Source of the DNA: Algimonas ampicilliniresistens
GTDB taxonomy: Bacteria > Pseudomonadota > Alphaproteobacteria > Caulobacterales > Maricaulaceae
DNA: 64,000 nucleotides
Assembly (NCBI RefSeq): GCF_030159955.1
Contig: NZ_BSNK01000002.1
Span: 1-64,000 of the forward strand
Reading direction: 5' to 3'
Of the stretch, positions 19,093 through 29,060 are shown in pieces. Below the pieces are notes generated by a model. That model saw nothing but the letters and a program-made list of their open reading frames with translations. It ran no database searches and was not told the DNA's origin. A program made the translations under genes and the position numbers. Each line of letters opens with the position of its first letter. Within the stretch, counting starts at the first letter, position 1.

Positions 19093-20232
19093 CTACTGCC
19101 TCAACAATCCGCGGCTGATGATGACCCGCATAATGTCGTTCGTGCCCTCGAGGATTTGGTGGACGCGTAAATCACGGACAATCCGTTCAACTTGATAGTC
19201 AGCCAAATAGCCATAGCCGCCATGAACTTGCAGCGCGTCATTGGCGATTTTGGAGCAAAGGTCGGTCGTGAACCGCTTGCCCATCGCGCAATACATCCCC
19301 GCATTCGGCTCTTTATTATCGATCGCGTCCGCACCGCGATAGATCATCAAGCGAGAGGCCTCGAGCTCTGTCGCCATATCAGCGAGTCGGAACTGTGTGT
19401 TTTGGAATTCGGCGATGGGTTTACCGAACTGTTTGCGCTCTTTCGAATAATCAATTGCCAGCTTAAGCGCGGCCGCCGCCCCGCCCAGCGAGCAAGCCCC
19501 AATGTTGATCCGGCCTCCATCCAAACCTGCCATAGCGAATTTGAAGCCGTCGCCTTCCGCGCCGACGCGGTTCGCCGCTGGCACGCGGCACTCATCAAAA
19601 ATCACCTGTGCCGTCGGCTGGGCGTTCCAGCCCATTTTGCGTTCCTCAGCGCCGAAGGACACGCCGGGCATGTCTTTTTCAACCACGAAGCATGAGACAC
19701 CGCGCGCGCCGTCATCGGACGTACGCGCCATGACGACATAGACGTCCGACCAGCCTGCGCCGGAAATGAACTGCTTGTTCCCTGTCAGTACATAATCATC
19801 GCCATCTTTGATCGCTTTGGTCGACAGCGATGCCGCATCCGATCCTGCCCCCGGCTCGGTCAGACAGTAGGACGCGATCAATTCACCCGCAGTCAGCCGC
19901 GGCACATAACGTGCGCGCAAATTATCATCGGCGAACCGATCAATCATCCACGTCGCCATATTGTGGATCGTCATCATCGCCGTATGGCTGACATCCCCGG
20001 CGGCGAGTTGCTCAAACACCATCGCCGATGCGAGGCGCGACAGGGCCGTGCCGCCATGTTCTTCCTGCGTGTAAATTCCCAGAAAGCCGAGTTCTGCCGC
20101 TTTATTAAAGACGGACCGATCGAGATATTTCTCCCGGTCCCATTTTTCCGCATGTGGCGCGAGTTCGCTAGCCGCAAACTGCCGGGCCATGTCCTGAATC
20201 ATACTCAGGTCTTCGGTGAGTTGGAAATGCAT
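19093..20232 (-). CDS. Acyl-CoA dehydrogenase, isobutyryl-CoA dehydrogenase type
   Basis: The 379-residue protein has family signatures CLTEPGAGSDAASLST for FAD/substrate contacts, QVHGGYGYLADYQVERI and the catalytic-base segment QILEGTNDIMRVI. It would oxidise isobutyryl-CoA to methacrylyl-CoA, passing electrons to ETF. The isobutyryl assignment is inferred from its position between mmsA and the HIBYL-CoA hydrolase gene, with gaps of 4 and 1 bp; sequence alone does not separate it from related short and branched-chain enzymes. Confidence 0.88.
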   Translation of the reverse strand: MHFQLTEDLSMIQDMARQFAASELAPHAEKWDREKYLDRSVFNKAAELGFLGIYTQEEHGGTALSRLASAMVFEQLAAGDVSHTAMMTIHNMATWMIDRFADDNLRARYVPRLTAGELIASYCLTEPGAGSDAASLSTKAIKDGDDYVLTGNKQFISGAGWSDVYVVMARTSDDGARGVSCFVVEKDMPGVSFGAEERKMGWNAQPTAQVIFDECRVPAANRVGAEGDGFKFAMAGLDGGRINIGACSLGGAAAALKLAIDYSKERKQFGKPIAEFQNTQFRLADMATELEASRLMIYRGADAIDNKEPNAGMYCAMGKRFTTDLCSKIANDALQVHGGYGYLADYQVERIVRDLRVHQILEGTNDIMRVIISRGLLRQ

Positions 20233-20236
20233 GGGC

Positions 20237-21733
20237 TTATCCGAAATGCGGAATGATGAAGGCTGAGTCTTCTGTTTCGCCTTCGGGCCAACGCTGCGTG
20301 ACGGTCTTCACCTTGGTGTAAAAGCGCAGGCCTTCCATGCCGTACTGGTTCGCATCACCAAAAGCTGAGCGCTTCCAGCCGCCAAAGCTGTGATAGGCGA
20401 CAGGCACAGGGATCGGGACATTGATGCCAACCATGCCAACTTCGACCCGGTCTGCAAATTCGCGCGCGACCCGGCCATTATTGGTGAAGATGCAGACGCC
20501 GTTTCCATATTGATGTTCGGACGGCAGCCGTAGCGCTTCTTCGAAATTCTTGGCGCGGACGATCTGTAGGACCGGGCCGAAGATTTCTTCGTGGTAGGTG
20601 GACTGATCCGTCGTCACGTCATCAAGCAGCGTTGGTCCGATAAAGAACCCGTCTTCATGACCCTGCAATTTAAAGCCGCGCCCATCGACAAGAACTTTAG
20701 CGCCTTCTTTTTCGGCTTGATCGATGAGACCTTCGACGCGCTCTAGATGCGCTTTAGTCACGACTGGGCCGTAATCGGCCTCAGCATCCGTCGAGATGCC
20801 AATCTTCAAGGCTTCGAGTTTCGGCATGAAGGCTTCCAAGAAGCGCTCCGCCGTACCCTCGCCGACTGGGACCACAACGGGCAGCGCCATGCAGCGTTCG
20901 CCAGCGGAGCCATAGGCCGCGCCGAGAATGTCTTTTGCGGCCTGTTCCATGTTGGCGTCCGGCATGATGATGCCGTGGTTCTTCGCCCCGCCCATACATT
21001 GTGCCCGTTTTCCAGTCGCGGTTGCGCCCGCATAGACATATTGCGCAATGTCGGAGGAGCCGACAAAGCTGACGGCCTTAATATCGGGGTGTCCAAGGAT
21101 CGCATCGACCACCACCTTGTCGCCATTAACGACATTGAGCAGCCCTTCAGGGCCGCCCGCTTCAACGAACAACTCAGCCAAACGCATCGGCACGGATGGG
21201 TCTTTCTCGGATGGCTTTAGGATACAGGCATTGCCCGTCGCGATAGCCATGCCAAACATCCACATTGGGATCATGGCAGGGAAATTGAACGGGGTAATGC
21301 CGGCGACAACACCGAGCGGTTTGCGCATCGAGTAAACATCAATCTCTGGACCGGCGCCGTAAGTGTGCTCACCTTTTTGCGCGTGCGGCACACCGCAAGC
21401 AAATTCGATGACGTCGAGGCCGCGCATGACATCACCGCGACTATCAGCAATCACTTTGCCATGTTCGCGGGACAAGAGCTCGGCCAGCTCTTCCATATGC
21501 GCTTCGACCAACGCCTTATAGGCGAACAAGACGCGCGAGCGGCGTTGGGGATTGGTCTGCGCCCAAATGGCTTGCGCTTTCACAGCAGACGCAACGGCGG
21601 CGTTTAAATCGCCGGTCGTTCCGAGCGTGACGCGCGATTGCACCTCACCCGTATTGGGGTTGAAAATGTCGTGCGTACGGTCGCCGGAACCTGCGACAGG
21701 CTTACCGTCGATGAAATGTCCGAGGGTCTTCAT
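20237..21733 (-). CDS. mmsA: Methylmalonate-semialdehyde dehydrogenase (CoA-acylating)
   Basis: The 498-residue aldehyde dehydrogenase carries the catalytic cysteine in GSAGERCMALPV (about residue 285), PFNFPAMIPMWM of the NAD site and FTNNGRVAREFADRVEVGM near the C-terminus. MmsA-type enzymes form propionyl-CoA from methylmalonate semialdehyde and need CoA. The GER-C context and the adjoining acd, hydrolase and mmsB genes identify it. It is the promoter-proximal gene of the operon; the 120-bp upstream gap should hold the promoter. Confidence 0.94.
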   Translation of the reverse strand: MKTLGHFIDGKPVAGSGDRTHDIFNPNTGEVQSRVTLGTTGDLNAAVASAVKAQAIWAQTNPQRRSRVLFAYKALVEAHMEELAELLSREHGKVIADSRGDVMRGLDVIEFACGVPHAQKGEHTYGAGPEIDVYSMRKPLGVVAGITPFNFPAMIPMWMFGMAIATGNACILKPSEKDPSVPMRLAELFVEAGGPEGLLNVVNGDKVVVDAILGHPDIKAVSFVGSSDIAQYVYAGATATGKRAQCMGGAKNHGIIMPDANMEQAAKDILGAAYGSAGERCMALPVVVPVGEGTAERFLEAFMPKLEALKIGISTDAEADYGPVVTKAHLERVEGLIDQAEKEGAKVLVDGRGFKLQGHEDGFFIGPTLLDDVTTDQSTYHEEIFGPVLQIVRAKNFEEALRLPSEHQYGNGVCIFTNNGRVAREFADRVEVGMVGINVPIPVPVAYHSFGGWKRSAFGDANQYGMEGLRFYTKVKTVTQRWPEGETEDSAFIIPHFG

Positions 21734-21853
21734 GGCCGTCTCCTAATTTTGGAAACGGCCTCTCGGTCTTAGCGCGGCAAATCAAGCCCTGAATTCACCT
21801 TTCCCAACCATGATATGGTCGGGATGTCGCGTTAATCGACGCCCAGTGCCAAC

Positions 21854-22903
21854 TCAGTCTACACAGAGACCGGGTGCGACCCGTCCGCCCAGAATTTCAG
21901 AATGACACCCGAACGGATTATCAGTCGGCTGACAGAGACCTGACGCTGGTGCGCCCGTCGGTGCATCTGAATTCGAACGGCACTGCCCCTGACATTGGCT
22001 AGAGTCGGTACAGACATCTCCACCATCGCTATACGGTATGGTGCAGCGTTCCGCGCCCAGCAGTCCAGCCCGTTCCACAAACCCGCCGCGGCGCGTACAG
22101 GCCATTTTTTCTGCTTCGCTCAATGTACGATTATCGGGTTGCGTCGGAATCGGTGTGTGCGGGATCGGTGTCTGCGGAGGCTGAGCAAATCCAGTGAGCG
22201 CATAAAGTCTGCGCAATGGTTCGCCACCGATCGAGACACGCGACTGCATGTCTTTGGGCTCTAATGTAATGAGAACATCGCGACCTTCATCATAAAGATA
22301 AAGGCTGCGATCATCATGACCGATTTCGGTGAAGGGGAAGCCCTGCCCACCCGTCGCGCGTTCCTCCCACATCATTCCAGATGTGCGGGCGAAATGACCG
22401 CGCGTATGACTCACAAACTGAAGATCTCGCGGGCGCGGTGCTTGTGGATTGGCGACAGGAGGAGATGGTGGCGTGATCACAGGCGGTGTCACAACCGGGG
22501 GCGCGACAACGGGTAGATCTTTGAACACCATGGGTTTGATACCATTGATCTTATAGATTGTGCGCATCGCCTGTCCCGGCCATTCCCCCTGAATGATCTT
22601 GGCATTGAGGTCCAACTTCATCTTTACCAGACCCTTCGGCCCCGTCAGTTCAATGACCTTGCCGTCAGAGGCGGTCTCGAAGAATTCGTAGTTGATTTTG
22701 CCATTATTGCGCTTTTCGTACCAACGGCCGAATTGCGTCTTATCTTGATCGAAATAGCCGCCGCGGAAGTGAACTTCGGAAATCGGCGTGGTCGGGCGGA
22801 GCGCAACAGCGTCTGTTTGAGCCTGCGATGGCGTTGCGGAGACAACGGCAAAACCGGTCAAAAAGAGCGCCACAAGCCCCATAAAATAACGAATGACAAC
22901 CAT
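21854..22903 (-). CDS. Secreted protein with two copies of an approx. 80-residue module and a Cys-rich tail; unrecognised
   Basis: The 349-residue protein has a signal peptide (cleavage near PSQAQT). Two related modules follow: the first with VHFRGGYFDQDKTQFGRWYE and later MRTIYKING, the second with FVSHTRGHFARTSGMMWEE and later LRRLYALTGF. They are separated by a proline-rich linker of repeated PPVVTPP units. The C-terminal 80 residues contain eight cysteines, including GGDVCTDSSQCQGQC, suggesting a disulfide-bonded domain. ATG at 22903 is chosen because it follows an AAGGA site and gives a normal signal peptide. No family is recognised. It is divergent from an acyl-CoA dehydrogenase gene. 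Confidence 0.75.
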   Translation of the reverse strand: MVVIRYFMGLVALFLTGFAVVSATPSQAQTDAVALRPTTPISEVHFRGGYFDQDKTQFGRWYEKRNNGKINYEFFETASDGKVIELTGPKGLVKMKLDLNAKIIQGEWPGQAMRTIYKINGIKPMVFKDLPVVAPPVVTPPVITPPSPPVANPQAPRPRDLQFVSHTRGHFARTSGMMWEERATGGQGFPFTEIGHDDRSLYLYDEGRDVLITLEPKDMQSRVSIGGEPLRRLYALTGFAQPPQTPIPHTPIPTQPDNRTLSEAEKMACTRRGGFVERAGLLGAERCTIPYSDGGDVCTDSSQCQGQCRSNSDAPTGAPASGLCQPTDNPFGCHSEILGGRVAPGLCVD

Positions 22904-23050
22904 TGTCGCGTCCTTGATTTGGTGAATCACCTTCTCATCAGGCAACCCTATCGGGATGAGCCCTTACCGGAATAGTCTTACTCCATTACAAACCGGATGC
23001 TCGTAGCCCTGATATTCCGTTCGGGGGCAACGGATGATAGGCTGCGTTTC

Positions 23051-24325
23051 ATGCAAGAATTGTTCCAAATCCCCTCAAAGATTGAAGACTACCTGGGGGA
23101 ATTGGACGTTTTCATCGACGCTGAAATCAGACCGCTCGAACAGCAAGACGACAATATTCGCTTTTTCGATCATCGGCGCGAGAATGCCCGGACGGACTGG
23201 GAAAAGGGCGGTTTGCCCGCCCATGACTGGGAAATGTTGCTTGCTGAAGCCCGCAAGCGCGCCGATGCGGCAGGGCATTTTCGGTTTCAGCTACCAGAAG
23301 AATTTGGCGGCAAGAATGGCGGCAATCTGGCTATGGCGCGGATCCGCGAGCATTTCGCGGCGAAGGGTCTAGGGCTGCATAATGATTTGCAGAACGAACA
23401 TTCCATCGTCGGAAACCTTGTTCAGCCGCTCATGGTGCGCGATTTTGGGACAAAGGCGCAGAAACAATTTATCGAACCGATGTGCCGGGGCGAGATGATT
23501 TGGTCATTCGGTCTGACAGAAGCGGAGCACGGATCCGACGCCACCTGGATGGAAACGCGCGCGGTTCCGACGACCCGCAACGGTATTGATGGCTGGCTCA
23601 TCAACGGAAGCAAGATGTGGACGACGGGTTTGCATGTCGCGACCCACGTCATGTGTTTTGCGCGCCATTCGGGCGCGGACGGCGACGCCAAAGGCATTGG
23701 CTGCTTTGTGGTCGACACACAGGCAGACGGGTTTGAAATTGGCGAGTATCTTTGGACCTTCAACATGCCGACGGATCATCCGACCTGCACCTTCCAAGAC
23801 GTGTTCGTGCCGAACGATATGGTCCTGGGCGATCTCGATTACGGCCTCGCCTGCGCCCAGCATTTCGTTCATGAGAACCGTATCCGCCAGGCCGCGAGCT
23901 CCTTGGGCGCGGCGCAGTTCTGCATCAATGAGAGTGTAAAATACGCCAAGAGCCGCGCGCCCTTTGGCAAGCCACTTTGGCTCAACCAAGCTATTCAATT
24001 CCCGCTCGTCGAGCTTCAGACCGAAGCCGATATGCTGCGCTTGCTAATCTACAAGACAGCCCATGATATGGACGGAATGAACAAGGTCGAGGTCGCCAAA
24101 CGGCTCACTGATAGGGTCAGCATGTGTAACTACCGCGCAAACCGCCTCGTCTGTGACGCCGCTGACCGCGCGATGCAGGTTCATGGGGGTCTTGGCTATT
24201 CACGGCACACACCCTTCGAGCATATCTACCGCCACCATCGCCGTTACCGCATCACCGAAGGCAGCGAAGAGATCCAGATGAGGAAAGTTGCCGCTGTGAT
24301 GTTTGGGAAGATCCGGACGGGCTAG
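23051..24325 (+). CDS. Acyl-CoA dehydrogenase, distinct subtype
   Basis: The 424-residue protein is longer than the valine-pathway enzyme and belongs to another branch. It shows FGLTEAEHGSDATWM in the flavin-contact region, QVHGGLGYSRHTPFEHIYRH and the terminal YRITEGSEEIQMRKV. The substrate is unknown; similar proteins are often annotated as medium or long chain or aryl-acyl CoA enzymes. ATG at 23051 is preferred over an upstream in-frame start because the extra residues are not family-like. It is monocistronic and divergent from the secreted repeat protein. Confidence 0.85.
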   Translation: MQELFQIPSKIEDYLGELDVFIDAEIRPLEQQDDNIRFFDHRRENARTDWEKGGLPAHDWEMLLAEARKRADAAGHFRFQLPEEFGGKNGGNLAMARIREHFAAKGLGLHNDLQNEHSIVGNLVQPLMVRDFGTKAQKQFIEPMCRGEMIWSFGLTEAEHGSDATWMETRAVPTTRNGIDGWLINGSKMWTTGLHVATHVMCFARHSGADGDAKGIGCFVVDTQADGFEIGEYLWTFNMPTDHPTCTFQDVFVPNDMVLGDLDYGLACAQHFVHENRIRQAASSLGAAQFCINESVKYAKSRAPFGKPLWLNQAIQFPLVELQTEADMLRLLIYKTAHDMDGMNKVEVAKRLTDRVSMCNYRANRLVCDAADRAMQVHGGLGYSRHTPFEHIYRHHRRYRITEGSEEIQMRKVAAVMFGKIRTG

Positions 24326-24397
24326 CATCTTGCACTGTTAGCCACTCAATCGGTTTTAAATTGACCGGGCTCAATTGCCTGCGTATCTTTCGCTGCT

Positions 24398-24412
24398 GAT
24401 CAATCATTGATC
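24398..24412. repeat. Perfect inverted repeat GATCAA-TCA-TTGATC
   Basis: A 15-bp palindrome with 6-bp arms lies 56 bp upstream of the GAF/HWE kinase gene in a gap with no other feature. It may be a regulator site, but no protein is tied to it. Confidence 0.35.
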
Positions 24413-24467
24413 CAAAGGCACAGAACAGCCAGCCGTCGCAATCGACACTATAAAGTGAAATCCTTTT

Positions 24468-25655
24468 TTGGCCGTTCAAGACGCGAAACCCGACAGACCG
24501 AATCTTCCTAATAGTGAGCGGCCCCGTCTGCTTGATCCCGATAGGATTGAACGTCTCCGCGCCAGTGGTCTTATGCAAAGCCTACCAGAACCTGTCTTTG
24601 ACCGGATGGTGACCTTAGCCAGCCGTCTTTTGAAAACTCCGGTCGGGCTAGTCTCTCTGGTGGGAGAGGACTATCAGTTTTTCAAGGCTGAACATGGTCT
24701 AGAAGAGGCGGGCGTGGATACGCGCATTTTGCCGTTGACCTATTCGTTCTGCAAACATGTCGTCGAGAGCGGACAAAAGCTGGTCGTGACCGACGCCCCC
24801 AACGACCCGCGTGTCAGTGACAATCTATCGATCACGGAAATGGGGGTCAGATCCTATCTTGGCATTCCTCTGACAACGGCGCGGGGGCATACATTCGGCT
24901 CAGTCTGTGTCCTCGATATGAAAACCCGCAATTGGACCGATGACGAAATTAAAACGCTGAGCGATGTGGCTAGTGCGGTTCAAAGTGAGATCAGCCTGCG
25001 GCTTGCGCTCAATGACGCCAATCGGATCGGAATCGACCGAGACCTGCTGATGGGCGAGTTGAACCATAGGGTAAAAAACCTGTTCGCCATGGTGTCTGGC
25101 ATGATCGGCATGACCGCGCGTAATTCCGACAGCCCCCAAGACATGGCGGAGGCTCTACGCGGTCGCATCAATGCTCTCGCATCGGCTCACGCCTTGGTTC
25201 AGCCCGCTATATCCGGTGAGGCCGGAATCGATAATGGAATTTGCCTGAGTGAGATCGCGCGCGTCATTCTCGCGCCGCATTCGCGCGATGGCGGCATCAA
25301 GATTGATGGAGACGCTCTCTTTCTGAACTCCGACATCGGGGCAAATATCTCTTTAGTGCTCCATGAATTAGCGACCAATGCCGCGAAGTATGGCGCGTTC
25401 GCTCATCCAGACGGGTCGCTTTCATTGTCGTGGGCTATAACGGCCAGCACCGTCAGCATTAAGTGGTTCGAATTCAACCCGTCTCTACAAATTTTACCCC
25501 CTGAAACCGTGACAAGCGGGTTCGGCACGCGATTGATCGAAGCCGCCATTCAACGACAGATGGGCGGGACGATCCAACGAGATTGGAGACCTGAAGGCGT
25601 TACGGTGACAATCGACTTACCGCTCTCCAGAATTGCGCCCTCACGCATTGGGTAA
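24468..25655 (+). CDS. GAF-domain sensor histidine kinase of the HWE/HisKA_2 type
   Basis: The 395-residue soluble protein has a GAF domain (about residues 40-175), a phosphoacceptor region with ELNHRVKNLFAMV (His near residue 200) and an HATPase domain with the N box VLHELATNAAKYGA and a glycine-rich GFGTRLIEAAI. The H-R-x-K-N motif and the short N box are typical of HWE/HisKA_2 kinases, abundant in alphaproteobacteria and often linked to light, redox or general stress signalling. No response regulator is adjacent. The start is uncertain: TTG at 24468 is the only early in-frame start and has a weak ribosome binding site. Confidence 0.82.
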   Translation: MAVQDAKPDRPNLPNSERPRLLDPDRIERLRASGLMQSLPEPVFDRMVTLASRLLKTPVGLVSLVGEDYQFFKAEHGLEEAGVDTRILPLTYSFCKHVVESGQKLVVTDAPNDPRVSDNLSITEMGVRSYLGIPLTTARGHTFGSVCVLDMKTRNWTDDEIKTLSDVASAVQSEISLRLALNDANRIGIDRDLLMGELNHRVKNLFAMVSGMIGMTARNSDSPQDMAEALRGRINALASAHALVQPAISGEAGIDNGICLSEIARVILAPHSRDGGIKIDGDALFLNSDIGANISLVLHELATNAAKYGAFAHPDGSLSLSWAITASTVSIKWFEFNPSLQILPPETVTSGFGTRLIEAAIQRQMGGTIQRDWRPEGVTVTIDLPLSRIAPSRIG

Positions 25656-25689
25656 TCGTCTTTGGTTGATTGCGTAGAGCTTCAGCGTC

Positions 25690-26883
25690 TTAAGATTTAA
25701 CCTGAACCCTTGTCGCGCTCCGTTCAGCCTTGGCCCGCGCACCGGCGATCGTTTCGCCCTGGCTTAACGCCACGCCCAGCCGTCGGGTGCCGTCCAACGA
25801 CGGCTTTCCGAACAGTCGCAACTGTGTATCCGGCTCCGCAAGCGCCGCTTCCACACCGAAAAACCTCGGATTGTCAGAGGTGCCATGCCCCAAAATGACA
25901 TAAGAGGCACTCGGGCCAAACTGGCGAATCGTAGGGATCGGCAGACCGAGAATAGCGCGAGCGTGCAGAGCAAATTCGGACAGATCCTGACTGATAAGGG
26001 TCACCAGACCTGTATCATGCGGTCGGGGCGAGACTTCTGAGAAAATTACGTCATCAGCGCGCACAAACATCTCGACGCCAAACACACCCCAACCATTCCT
26101 CTTCCCGGCCAAGGCGGCGCACACTGTTTCAGCCATAGCCTGCGCAGATCGCAGGGCCGCATCGCTCATCGCTTGCGGTTGCCAGCTTTCACGGTAATCG
26201 CCGTCTTCCTGGCGGTGTCCGATGGGCGCGCAGAAGCTGGTGCCATCCCTGTGACGCACGGTTAGCAGCGTGATCTCATAATCAAAATCGACAAAACCCT
26301 CGACAATGACCCTGGACGCTCCTGTGCGGCCGCCATCTTGGCTGTAACGCCAGACGTCGGACATATCGGCAGGCGTCTTCGCGACACTCTGCCCTTTACC
26401 GGATGACGACATGACCGGCTTGATCACGACAGGGTAGCCAATGGTCTCTGCGGCGGCGCGGGCCTCATCCTCACTATCCGCAAACTGGTAGGGTGAGGTT
26501 GGTAAACCTAATTCTTCCGCTGCCAGGCGACGGATGCCCTCCCGGTCCATTGTCAGGCGCGCCGCGCGTGCGGTGGGGACAATGTTCAAGCCCTCTGCCT
26601 CAAGCTCAACCAGTAAATCAGTCGCGATAGCTTCGATTTCCGGCACGACCAGATCCGGCACTTCCTGTTCGATGACACCGCGTAGCGCGTCCGCGTCCAG
26701 CATATTGATGACATAGGACCGATGCGCGACCTGCATGGCCGGCGCATTGGCATAGCGGTCAACCGCAATCACCTCGACACCCAACCGCTGTAACTCAATC
26801 GCGACTTCCTTGCCGAGTTCGCCAGCGCCCAGCAGCATAACTTTGGTCGCGCTTATCGTTGTCGCTGTACCGAGTATGATCAT
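25690..26883 (-). CDS. purT: Formate-dependent phosphoribosylglycinamide formyltransferase
   Basis: The 397-residue ATP-grasp enzyme shows [20 protein letters not shown] at the N-terminus, the ATP-binding [16 protein letters not shown] and the metal-ligand region [20 protein letters not shown]. It uses formate and ATP to formylate GAR in purine synthesis, an alternative to PurN. ATG at 26883 follows an AAAGGAAG site and is chosen over an upstream in-frame start. It is divergent from glpD with 94 bp between the two starts. Confidence 0.94.
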   Translation of the reverse strand: MIILGTATTISATKVMLLGAGELGKEVAIELQRLGVEVIAVDRYANAPAMQVAHRSYVINMLDADALRGVIEQEVPDLVVPEIEAIATDLLVELEAEGLNIVPTARAARLTMDREGIRRLAAEELGLPTSPYQFADSEDEARAAAETIGYPVVIKPVMSSSGKGQSVAKTPADMSDVWRYSQDGGRTGASRVIVEGFVDFDYEITLLTVRHRDGTSFCAPIGHRQEDGDYRESWQPQAMSDAALRSAQAMAETVCAALAGKRNGWGVFGVEMFVRADDVIFSEVSPRPHDTGLVTLISQDLSEFALHARAILGLPIPTIRQFGPSASYVILGHGTSDNPRFFGVEAALAEPDTQLRLFGKPSLDGTRRLGVALSQGETIAGARAKAERSATRVQVKS

Positions 26884-26977
26884 CAAACTCTTCCTTTCTT
26901 GCGCGTTCTGGCTTTTTGCGCGCTCTAACATTCGAAAGTCCGTTTGCCACCTGTGCGCAGTTCGTTATGGCGCAACC

Positions 26978-28453
26978 ATGACTTCTTGCGATCTGCTTAT
27001 CATTGGCGGCGGCATTAATGGCACCGCGATTGCGCGTGACGCGGCGGGTCGCGGCCTATCTGTCGTCCTGTGTGAGAAAGATGACCTCGCGCGTCATACC
27101 AGCTCCGCCTCAACCAAGCTGATTCATGGCGGGCTACGCTATCTCGAATATTATGAATTCCGGCTGGTGCGCGAGGCTCTGATTGAGCGTGAAGTTCTTT
27201 TACGATCTGCCCCCCACATCATCTGGCCGATGCGTTTCGTCCTACCCTATGATCAAGGCCAGAGACCCGCTTGGATGTTGCGGCTTGGCCTGTTCATCTA
27301 TGACAATTTGGGTGGACGCGAACTTTTGCCTGGCACCAAGACGGTCGACCTTCGCAAGCAACCCCATGCAGACGTTTTAGAATCACGTCTCAAGACTGGG
27401 TTCGAATATTCCGACTGTTGGGTCGAAGATGCGCGGCTTGTCACATTGAACGCCGTTGACGCACACCATCATGGCGCGGACATTCGTGTCGGCGTGGAAG
27501 TTACGGCGTTAGACAAACATGCGGATGGCTATCAGGCCATATTATCCGATGGGTCGACAGTCACTGCGCGCGGCATTGTCAACGCGGCGGGCCCTTGGGT
27601 TGACGAGGTTCTGTTCAAAATCAAGCGCGATAAGAATGACGCTGGCCTGCGCCTGATCAAGGGCAGTCACATTGTCACCAAACGGCTCTTCCCCGGCGAT
27701 CACGCCTATATGTTCCAGAACGCGGACAACCGGATTATCTTCGCCATTCCATATGAGCGCGACTTCACCCTGATCGGTACGACAGACGTCCCGTGGGAGA
27801 CCGAGCCAGGACCAATGGATGTGTCGCCTGAAGAGACGGATTATCTGTGCAAGGCGGCATCGGAATATTTCGAACATGATGTTTCAGCCGATGATGTGGT
27901 GTGGAGTTACGCAGGCGTGCGTCCGCTCTATGATGATAAAAGCGAGAATGCGTCCGCGGTCACGCGTGACTATGTGCTCGACATTGACGAGCTCTCAGAC
28001 GGTCGGCCTTTACTGTCCATCTATGGCGGCAAGATCACGACCTCTCGCAAATTGGCCGAACACGCTTTGCAAAAACTGGCGCCATATTATCCCAAGGCAG
28101 GCGATGACTGGACAGCGAAGGCGCAATTACCGGGCGGGGATTTCCCAGCCGATGATTTTGCTGGGTTTGTTGCGGAACAGGCCGCGCGCTATCCAGACGT
28201 TCCCGATGATATTCTCCATCATCTTTGCCGCGCCTATGGAACGCGCATTACGCTTGTGTTGGGCCGCGGACCCGAGGTCGATCTGGGACAACATTTCGGC
28301 GCGCAATTAACCGAAGCAGAAGCCCGCTATCTGCGTGCGCATGAATGGGCGAAGACAGCTGACGACGTACTGTTCCGACGGACTAAACTCGGCCTGCATC
28401 TGAGCGAGGTTGAGCGGGAAGAATTTACAGACTGGTTCGACGCCAACCCATAA
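26978..28453 (+). CDS. glpD: Aerobic glycerol-3-phosphate dehydrogenase
   Basis: The 491-residue FAD protein begins CDLLIIGGGINGTAIARDAA, followed by TSSASTKLIHGGLRYLEYYE, both diagnostic for GlpD/GlpA. Further motifs are NAAGPWVDEV, LIGTTDVPWE and VWSYAGVRPL, and the C-terminal domain has FRRTKLGLHL. It oxidises sn-glycerol-3-phosphate to DHAP at the inner membrane and reduces quinone. ATG at 26978 is chosen because the preceding reading frame overlaps purT and is not conserved. No glpK, glpF or glpR is adjacent. Confidence 0.95.
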   Translation: MTSCDLLIIGGGINGTAIARDAAGRGLSVVLCEKDDLARHTSSASTKLIHGGLRYLEYYEFRLVREALIEREVLLRSAPHIIWPMRFVLPYDQGQRPAWMLRLGLFIYDNLGGRELLPGTKTVDLRKQPHADVLESRLKTGFEYSDCWVEDARLVTLNAVDAHHHGADIRVGVEVTALDKHADGYQAILSDGSTVTARGIVNAAGPWVDEVLFKIKRDKNDAGLRLIKGSHIVTKRLFPGDHAYMFQNADNRIIFAIPYERDFTLIGTTDVPWETEPGPMDVSPEETDYLCKAASEYFEHDVSADDVVWSYAGVRPLYDDKSENASAVTRDYVLDIDELSDGRPLLSIYGGKITTSRKLAEHALQKLAPYYPKAGDDWTAKAQLPGGDFPADDFAGFVAEQAARYPDVPDDILHHLCRAYGTRITLVLGRGPEVDLGQHFGAQLTEAEARYLRAHEWAKTADDVLFRRTKLGLHLSEVEREEFTDWFDANP

Positions 28454-28493
28454 GTTTCTGTCAGATTTTTCATGTCTATGCGCAGATCAATTT

Positions 28494-28519
28494 GGAACAA
28501 CACCCCCGATCCTCTCGTT
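28494..28519 (+). promoter_or_regulatory. EcfG-type general stress response promoter
   Basis: GGAAC (28494-28498), exactly 17 bp, then CGTT (28516-28519) matches the alphaproteobacterial EcfG consensus GGAAC-N16/17-CGTT. It is 35 bp before the start of the DUF2383 gene, and transcription would begin near 28526. A scan by eye of the other intergenic gaps found no second convincing match. Confidence 0.65.
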
Positions 28520-28554
28520 GCTTAGGCACAACTTAACGAAGAGAGGAAATCAAA

Positions 28555-29037
28555 ATGGATATTACAAATACCCCAACCCCAGGTGCCCTGACCAAGGAAG
28601 ACACGATCGAGGAATTGAACGATGTTACGCGCCTCATGATCGACAGCTATAAAGGCTATCGTGAAGCCGCAGATGAATCCGACGATAGTTGGGCTCTGAA
28701 GTCTGAGTTTAACCAGCGCGCAGAAGCTCGCTCGAAGCACATCGCATCGATCCAAGGCTATGTTCGTCAGCTTGGTGGTGAGCCATCCACACACGGCACC
28801 ATGCGTGGTGCAGTCCATCGGGGCTGGATGAACTTCGCCAACACGTTCCGCGATGATGAAAAAGGCGCCGTCGAATCCGTTGAAAACGGTGAGAGCTTTC
28901 TCGCACACCGAATCGAAGACTGTATCGAAGATGGCCAACTCGACACCACAGGCACACAGCTTCTGAAAACAGCTTACGCTGACGTCTGTTCATCGGCCAA
29001 GTTTTTTGATCGCCTCGATGACCGTCTCGATGGCTAA
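28555..29037 (+). CDS. PA2169-family four-helix protein (DUF2383)
   Basis: The 160-residue acidic protein is predicted fully helical and matches the DUF2383 pattern: TIEELNDVTRLMIDSYKGYR, LKSEFNQRAEARSKHI, a glycine-containing turn LGGEPSTHGTMRGAVHRGW, and two further helices. The family has a ferritin-like four-helix-bundle fold and is often found among stress-induced genes. Its biochemical function is not established. It is preceded by an AGAGGA site, an EcfG-type promoter and followed by an intrinsic terminator, so it is an independent stress-controlled unit. Confidence 0.85.
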   Translation: MDITNTPTPGALTKEDTIEELNDVTRLMIDSYKGYREAADESDDSWALKSEFNQRAEARSKHIASIQGYVRQLGGEPSTHGTMRGAVHRGWMNFANTFRDDEKGAVESVENGESFLAHRIEDCIEDGQLDTTGTQLLKTAYADVCSSAKFFDRLDDRLDG

Positions 29038-29060
29038 ATGATCGCCTAGACTGACTTATC

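Noticed and set aside
24252-24578. 108-codon reverse ORF between the acyl-CoA dehydrogenase and the HWE kinase
   Set aside because: It overlaps both genes, has no ribosome site and no family resemblance.
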